Positions 57,331-64,000 of a stretch of 64,000 nucleotides of DNA are shown in pieces. Both the position numbers and the translations under genes were made by a program. Position 1 is the first letter of the stretch; every line of letters starts with the position of its first letter. Source of the stretch: Arcuatula senhousia (Eukaryota > Mollusca > Bivalvia > Mytilida > Mytilidae); the NCBI GenBank assembly GCA_963971305.1, contig OZ020311.1:3038001-3102000 (forward strand). The letters are read 5' to 3'. The notes under the pieces are model-generated. The model was not told where the DNA came from, ran no database searches, and saw nothing but the letters and a program-made list of their open reading frames with translations.

Positions 57331-59577
57331 TTCTAACCACTGTGTAATTTTATCTTTGGCACATATCTTCCTGTGTGGTATATGTCATTCAATTTTTCGG
57401 TATTTTTCTGTTGATCTATATATAAAACCTTATTCTTTCATGTTACATAATTTGTAAAAGGAAGTTCAATTTATAAAACACAAACTAAGAAGTATCTATT
57501 GAAATCATGTATTCAGTTTGATTAAGATAGAATCAATCAAAATACATATATCAACATGCAAACACACAAACTAAGAAGTAAACTGACTGAAAAGTGGTTA
57601 TAAGTCAATGAACCAGGAAAACTTGTGCAGTTGTATCAAAAGCACAAAAGATGTAAGGAAATGTGGTTAAAGTGATGTGATAAAAAGTGGGTCTAAGCAT
57701 CCAATTAAGAACATGTTGCCAAGAAAAAAAAAGAAATACATTGGTTTTGGATTATTATTTGGCTTGCATTTCGGTGCATCATGTTTTTTTTCTATCCCAT
57801 TTGTTCCTTGTCTGTTTTCACCACTGCTTATAATATTTCTTTGCATATTTTGCCCTTTGTAAGACTTTTGTGCATGACGTGTTCAGCCGTTGTAATTGTA
57901 AGTACATGTGTATTTTCGTTTTCCTGACTTTATTTTTCTATACTCATTATATAAAGATATTATTGTTAGCTGTTAGTACAGACATTAAAAGGGGGTTAAA
58001 CAACTAAATGAGCAAATTTTTTTTTATATATATAATTTAAGAGGGAATCTATGTGTCAGATTACAATTGGAAGTTGATCCGTTCTCAATATCAAAGAAAA
58101 TTACGCCAACTCTGTTTTCACAAGTAATTTTTAGGCAAGCGTTAGCTGTCTTATGTAGTCATAAGATTACTGCTGGTTTTCGTGATTTTTTTTCAATCTA
58201 GACGGAGTAATCTCCACTATATTCTTTATTTTTTATATTACTTTCAAAATTTGATCAAATATGTTAGAATTCAATGCATTTTTATATATCTCCATTTTCC
58301 AACGACAGACAACGATTTGTAATTTACAAAACGATCTATTCAATGATCACCGTATGGACTCATGAGCGTAGGAAAAGGTTAATCACGCACATGGAAATGG
58401 TAAATAACACACTCTGAAAAGGCAAAATTTTCCAAAATAGCAATATGTCATCAAAAAGGTCCATAATAAGCCCTGCAGCCATTCTTATATAAAAACAAAT
58501 GCTATTGCACGGAACACCTCATACATTTAGGTGTTTACTTTTGTTGGCATCATAATTCATTATTGAACGATTTGTTCCACAACCACTTTACAAAATCAAT
58601 ACTTCATTTGGAATATAAATTTATTTACAAAAAAAGTTTTTACACACATTTCTGCTCATACAGGTCAATATTTTAAGACAATCATTATCACATGGAATAT
58701 TTTAACATGATAAATGAATTCATTTATCTTATATATCGCTTGTAAATGCCGATGCACCGATAACGCAGGACGAAAAGGTTAAACGATGCGTGAGAGAAGC
58801 TAAAAAGGGTCAATGCGTAATATATTACAATATAATAATGCAAATAAAGCGCAATTTGTTAAAAAATTGTTTTTTATTCTCATATAATATTATTTTTAAT
58901 CAAATGTTGCATATACACGTACATGAGGCGAAATAACAAACACAATTCATGAAAACCAATTTTTAATTGCATAAATATACATACATCTTTACATAAATAT
59001 GTGTTACTGTTTTGAACATAAATATAACTATCAGGCAAACGAAAAGAGGTTGTCAAATTCAGATAGCACGCGTAGAAATTTGATGTATTTGCTTGTCTTA
59101 ATTTCTATCAAACTTGATGTTAACTTTTGGCTTTAAACTTAATTACCAACAATCAGGGACAGGAGTTTCTTAAAACAGTTTACTGAATTCCAGCATAAAA
59201 TTAATTTGAAAGAGTTGTTTAGACAATAGGCATTTAAAATTATACTATACTACATAGCTTAATTTCTACAAACTATCAGTTAATCCAAAACAAAACAAAC
59301 TACATGTATAACTGCTTTTTTTACGATTTTGAATTATAAAATAATGCTTGTATTGATTAAGGATGGTCACTCTTCATGTTTCAGGATTTCAGTCTGATTT
59401 TGGAACTCCTCTAGACTTTGCCTTTAAATATTGAAGAAATTTTTTGCACACTGACCCCTACTTTTTATGATATTTTCTCATTATATAGACCTTAACAACC
59501 AACTGTATAAAATTTCTTGAACTTGATACAACTTCATGGTTTTTAAGGCCAAAAACGTCATAATGTTAAAGTTATGT
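57331..59577. other. No gene or bounded element seen
   Basis: Very AT-rich intergenic sequence with only short, low-complexity reading frames. Confidence 0.45.
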
Positions 59578-59586
59578 AAAATCTAG

Positions 59587-59721
59587 AGGAGTCTGATTTC
59601 CCGCCAAATTTTTGACGTCATTTATCGCGAAAACGAGCAAATAGCAAAAAGAAAATGATAGGTCTGTGTGCTCGTTTTCGAGATAAATGACGTAAAAAAT
59701 TTGGCGGGAAATCAGACTCCT
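59587..59721. other. Long hairpin, 53 bp arms
   Basis: The left arm 59587-59639 (AGGAGTCTGATTTCCCGCCA...) pairs with 59669-59721 with only two mismatches around a 29-nt loop. AAAATCT / AGATTTT flanks extend the symmetry. Either a tiny foldback MITE or a structured RNA source. Confidence 0.8.
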
Positions 59722-59830
59722 TTCAGATTTTATTGAAACACTCAGACACATACATGTGTAACATGAGGACATACAACAAAATAACATATATTACAAATGA
59801 CAGAATGAGCTAGTCATACAGCATATAAAG

Positions 59831-60811
59831 TTAAAATAACAAATTCAGTTTATGTACAAACGATGCTATGTTTGTTAAAAGTTTAACATTACAAAGAGAC
59901 AACATACCACTCATCTTGTTTTTATCTGGATTTATGAAATAATACCTTGGTATATGTTTTTGTTGCAATTGTTTAACATAGTCATTTTGGCATTTAAATA
60001 AGCAATGGAATTCGTCGCCGATTCCATCCCTACAAAGTGAACACACTCTTGCTTCTCTAGGAATGTTTGACCATCTCCCAGTTTCAACCGGCAACTTCAG
60101 GTTGGAAGTTCACATTTTAGATATCTGAGTTCTTCCAAACTCCGTTTACCTTAATTAGTAATTTTCAAAGCAAAAGTTTGTTTTGAATAAGGAGTACAGT
60201 TGACCCTTAGATGAGTTTTCTATATCTGAGAACCATTTCTGTATGAACTGGTCTCTAAGACGCTCAAATAATATAGGTTTTAGAGTACAAAATTCTACTT
60301 GGATTTGGTTAGTAAAAATATATCCAATACCTGTATTGTCAAACTTTAAGACAGATTTTATACTAGATATCCATTTAAAGCTTTGACTTTTATTCAGTTG
60401 CAGATCATACAATAGTCTGTAAAGGATGCTGCTAAGCTTCCTTTCGTTCTGTACTGATCTACACCAGAAAGAAATCATTCTAAGCTTGACTTTTATACAA
60501 AGAAGATATCGGCCTAACTCACCATATACCATTGAGTTGGGGGTATACTGTCTCAGATTGAGTATTCTTTTGCAAAATTGAAGATGTACTCTTTCTAACA
60601 CATTTTCATATCCCCATACTTCAGAACCATATAGCAGGATAGGCTCAACTAATGAATCAAATAGTTTCAATTGAATATCAATCGGAATCTTATGATTTCT
60701 TATCTTCTCATACATTGCGAATAATGATTTTTGTGATAGCTCCGCTAATTTCTTCTTCGCCTCATCATCAAATGATTCAGCAAAAATTACCGTGTCATCG
60801 GCATATAACAA
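59831..60811 (-). pseudogene. LINE ORF2 remnant, RT end plus zinc-binding domain
   Basis: The minus-strand frame 60811-60155 starts with YADDTVIFAES (RT catalytic box), then jumps, apparently by internal deletion, to KIPIDIQLKLFDSLVEPILL and YGSEVWG. After a break near 60100-60155 the frame 60094-59831 gives PVETGRW, CSLCRDGIGDEFHCLFKC (zinc-binding end typical of these proteins). Truncated at both ends and not functional. The intact LINE to the right has the same domain order and may be a relative. Confidence 0.75.
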
Positions 60812-61396
60812 TATGAAAAGTTTTATAAAAATACGTAGGGAGCTTTGAATCTTCTCTTTGACTAAATTTAAAGGAAGGACATGGAGCTCTTCAAAATTTT
60901 TTCCAAGTCGTTTCAGACATGTTAACTTTTCAGAGGGCCTCTCAGGGAGATTTTTAACTTTTCAGACAACCTCTCAGGGAGATTTTTATCGACATACCGG
61001 AGTGTCATTTAAAACCGCAAAATGGTTGCAAATTTCAATTAATACCAGGATTTTTAAAGCATTTTTGCTGTTATGCATGTCTTTAATTTAGACTGACATT
61101 ATCAGCAGATCATAAATTTCTTACTTTTAGTAAAAATTCTACCTTATTTTTCAGCAGAATCATTCATCTTTGATTTTCTGATTATCACATTTTTGAATAT
61201 AAAAATGGTTGTGAAATTGTATTTGAAAACTAAGGTGAATATAATAAAATAAAAGTACAAAAATAATATTTTTATCGGGAGAATGTTTCAAAATTGTTCC
61301 ATTAATCCAAATTTTATATATTTCTTTGCATAATTTAAAGTAAAAAACTAAAATATATTGGAAAAATATCCAATAATCAAATTTATCTTTTTTTAA
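60812..61396. other. No gene seen between two LINE fragments
   Basis: A short direct repeat, TTTTCAGA(G/C)(G/A)(G/A)CCTCTCAGGGAG, occurs twice near 60927-60985. Otherwise featureless, AT-rich sequence. No endonuclease domain for the following LINE was found. Confidence 0.4.
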
Positions 61397-64000
61397 AGGG
61401 ACATAACTCCACTTCACATAATTACCTCAGACCATTGTCAGATAGAAACCAAAATATGGTCTCAATTTCTCAGTTCAAATATATATAAAGATATGCTCCA
61501 TGAGCCAAAGAACACACGATGGAATGATAAAAGAGAAAAAATATTTTTAAGTAATATAAATAATATTGACTTCAATGCTTGGTGCAACGAATTTGAAAAA
61601 AAAGTTGAAACTAGTAATGATGAAGATACTATTAATGCTAAGATTTCAGAATTTTCTTCCATTCTAATTAACGCATCAAATAGCAGAAATTTTACTAAGA
61701 AAAAGAAATGCAAAAAACCTAAGAAACAATGGATAGATGATGAATGTAATATTAAACATAAAGAAGTGAGGAGGTTATCTAGACTGTTAACAAAAAATCC
61801 CTGGGATACAAATTTGAGACACAAAGTGGCCTTTACAAAAAAGGAGTTTAATAGATTAACAAGGAAAAAACAAAGAGAATTTAAAAATAAACTTTTAGGG
61901 AAAATTATGGAATGTGAAGAAAAAAATCCCAAAGAATTTTGGAAAAATATTAATCTGTTAAAAGATAAAAATATTAGTGACCCTAGCTCTAACATCTCCC
62001 CAAACATTTGGATTGAATATTTTCAGAAACTCATGAATAAAGATTATATAGCAGAATATTCTGAAGATGAAAATTATAACTTTGAAAAAGCAATTGATGT
62101 TGATTGTTTAAATAATATTATTACGACTGAGGAGGTTCTTAAAGCAGCTAACCATTTAAAAAATGGGAAATCATGTGGCCCAGATGGTATTTTAAATGAA
62201 ATGCTTAAAGTGTCATGTACTCATTTTCCACAATTATATGTATCTATGTTTAATGTATTGTTAAAATCTGGTGTATATCCAAAGCAATGGAGAAATAATT
62301 ATATAAAACCCATTTTTAAAGGTGGATGTTATAATGACCCATCTAACTATAGAGGAGTAGCATTGTCAAGTTGTTTTGGTAAATTTTTCTCAAAAATCCT
62401 TTCAACCAGATTAGATATTTTTCTAGAAAAGAATAATATAATATGTAAAGAGCAAATTGGCTTTAGAAAAAACTGTAGAACAAGTGACCATATACTGACA
62501 CTTAAAAGTCTTATTGATAAAACTTTTAAATACAAAAAGAAACTTTATGTATCTTTTATTGACTTAGAAAAAGCCTTCGATACGGTTGATAGATTAGCTT
62601 TACTTTTTAAACTTAAAAGACTTAATTTGAGTAATAATTATTATAATATTTTTAGGAGCATGTACCAAGAAGTTAATTATGGAGTTAAACTTGCCGAGAG
62701 TGTAACAAATATATTTTCTTCTAAAGTTGGGGTTAAACAAGGTTGTGTATTGAGCCCTACCCTATTTTCAGTGTACATTAATGATATGGTTAAAATATTT
62801 GATGAAAAATGTGATCCACCTTCTTTTGATATGTCTAATAAAATATCTTGTTTGTTATATGCAGATGATATAGTATTGTTATCTGAATCTGCAGCTGGGC
62901 TACAAAAATGTTTAGATAACTTATCTGGTTATTGTCAAAAATGGAATTTGACAGTTAATATTGAAAAATCCAAAATAATGATTTTCAATAAAGCTGGAAA
63001 ACTTTTGAAAAAAGACAAATTTTTCATCAATAACTATGAATTGGAATTAACAAATGAATATAAATACTTGGGGATTATTTTTAAGCCTTCAGGAAGCTTT
63101 ACTAAAGCTAATGATTATCTATGTAAAAAAGCAATCAAAGCTTTATTTTGTGTGTATAAGAAACTGTATTCTGACAAAGCTAATATTCAACTTCATTTAA
63201 AATTATTTGAATCATGCATAAAACCAATACTTTTATATTGTAGTGAACTATTATGTTTAGATATGTTAGTAAAGGAGAATTCCTTTTTTAATGATAGACA
63301 TTTCTTATACCAACCAGTTAAAGTTCAAATGAAATTTGCAAAATATTTATTAGGAGTCAATAAGACCTCATCCAACATGGCTGTACTTGGTGACTTAGGT
63401 ATGTTCCCTTGCTCTATTGATGCATTAAAACTTGCAGTAGGATATTGGTATCATATTGTAAACTCAAATTCTAAAAGTTTGGTTCATTTAATGTATAACA
63501 GCATAAATAATGATAATTGGTACAAGTCAAAAATGAGAAATATATTTGAAAAGATTGTCAAATTTGATCATATCTGGAAGAACCAGAATTCATTAAGTAA
63601 AAATAGATTAGTCTTTTCTACTCAAAAAAAACTCAAAGAGGAGTTTATTTTTTTCTGGAAAGAGAAAGTTTTTCATGACACAAACCCTAATAAGGGAAAT
63701 AAACTTAGAACTTATAGATTAATAAAATCCAGTTTCGAAATGGAAAATTTTTTAAAAATAGACATAAGAAAAAAGGTAGTTTCAGAATTTGTTAAAATAA
63801 GAATAAGTAATAGTAATTTAGCTGTTGAAACAGGAAGACATAAAAACTTAGCACTAGAAAATAGAATATGTAAACTTTGCCACGTTGAGATTGAGGATGA
63901 GATTCACTTTGTATGTAGATGTACTCGGTTATCTGATGCCCGTAAAAATTTTTTTGATTATTTATCTAATATTATTCCAAGTTTTATTCAGATGTCTGAA
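61397..64000 (+). CDS. Non-LTR retrotransposon ORF2, open and running off the right edge
   Basis: 868 codons with no stop from 61397 to the window end. It enters with ITSDHCQIE, the tail of an AP-type endonuclease domain, so the 5' end is probably truncated or frameshifted. RT motifs in order: NGKSCGPDGI (about 62163), SFIDLEKAFDTVD (about 62550), QGCVLSPTLF (about 62740), LLYADDIVLLSES (about 62855). Near the right edge CKLCHVEIEDEIHFVCRC is the zinc-binding module. RT copies genomic RNA at a nicked target. All catalytic residues in view are intact and the frame is unbroken, so this is a young copy. Clade uncertain (Tx1/CR1/I-like). Confidence 0.85.

Noticed and set aside
61462..62007. 181-codon minus-strand ORF, hydrophobic, membrane-like
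   Set aside because: Exactly antisense to the LINE ORF2. Its hydrophobicity comes from the complement of lysine-rich codons.

Overview
The window is AT-rich metazoan DNA. The most likely source is a bivalve, probably a mytilid mussel: the two genes are split by many GT-AG introns, and several dispersed repeats (the TTTCGTCTATTC / GACTCATCAGAGGCG repeat, the 'tacgaccgcaaa' and 'atgccc...ggggcat' families, Penelope-like RTs) are ones I associate with Mytilus. The species call is inference.

Layout. 1-283: end of a Ty3/gypsy integrase. 292-4021: a 3.7 kb element with 28 bp perfect terminal inverted repeats and one intact 608-codon zinc-finger ORF on the minus strand that I do not recognise. 5058-6448: last three coding exons of a Rheb GTPase gene (+). 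6606-18560: dense nested repeats: a MITE split by a 3.0 kb foldback element, a 480 bp TRIM whose LTRs contain a tRNA-like Pol III promoter, and several MITEs. 18827-50415: a complete YME1L-type mitochondrial i-AAA protease gene (+), 19 coding exons, 768 codons. 50416-61396: 3' flank, TIR element, second MITE copy, Penelope-like RT remnant, a hairpin and a minus-strand LINE remnant. 61397-64000: an open LINE ORF running off the right edge.

The outstanding signal is in the YME1L gene. The 3' part of exon 14 plus its splice donor has been tandemly amplified to about 54 units of about 139 bp (36.8-44.6 kb) in higher-order blocks of 1.8-2.2 kb. A single T-to-A change has given the copies an AG that the original exon lacks, preceded by a CTAAT branch-point-like motif. 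Almost every copy is therefore laid out as an 81-nt, phase 1-1, stop-free mini-exon (27 residues of the AAA lid) with a 58-60 nt intron. Any number could be spliced in without shifting frame. Degenerate copies of the exon 11 3' end in intron 11, and a 41 bp duplicate of the exon 18 acceptor, suggest repeated small duplications at exon edges of this gene. Transcription and splicing cannot be judged from DNA alone; neutral minisatellite expansion or assembly inflation are the main alternatives.

Rheb and YME1L1 are not known to act in one pathway (TORC1 signalling versus inner-membrane proteolysis); their proximity here is recorded without functional inference.
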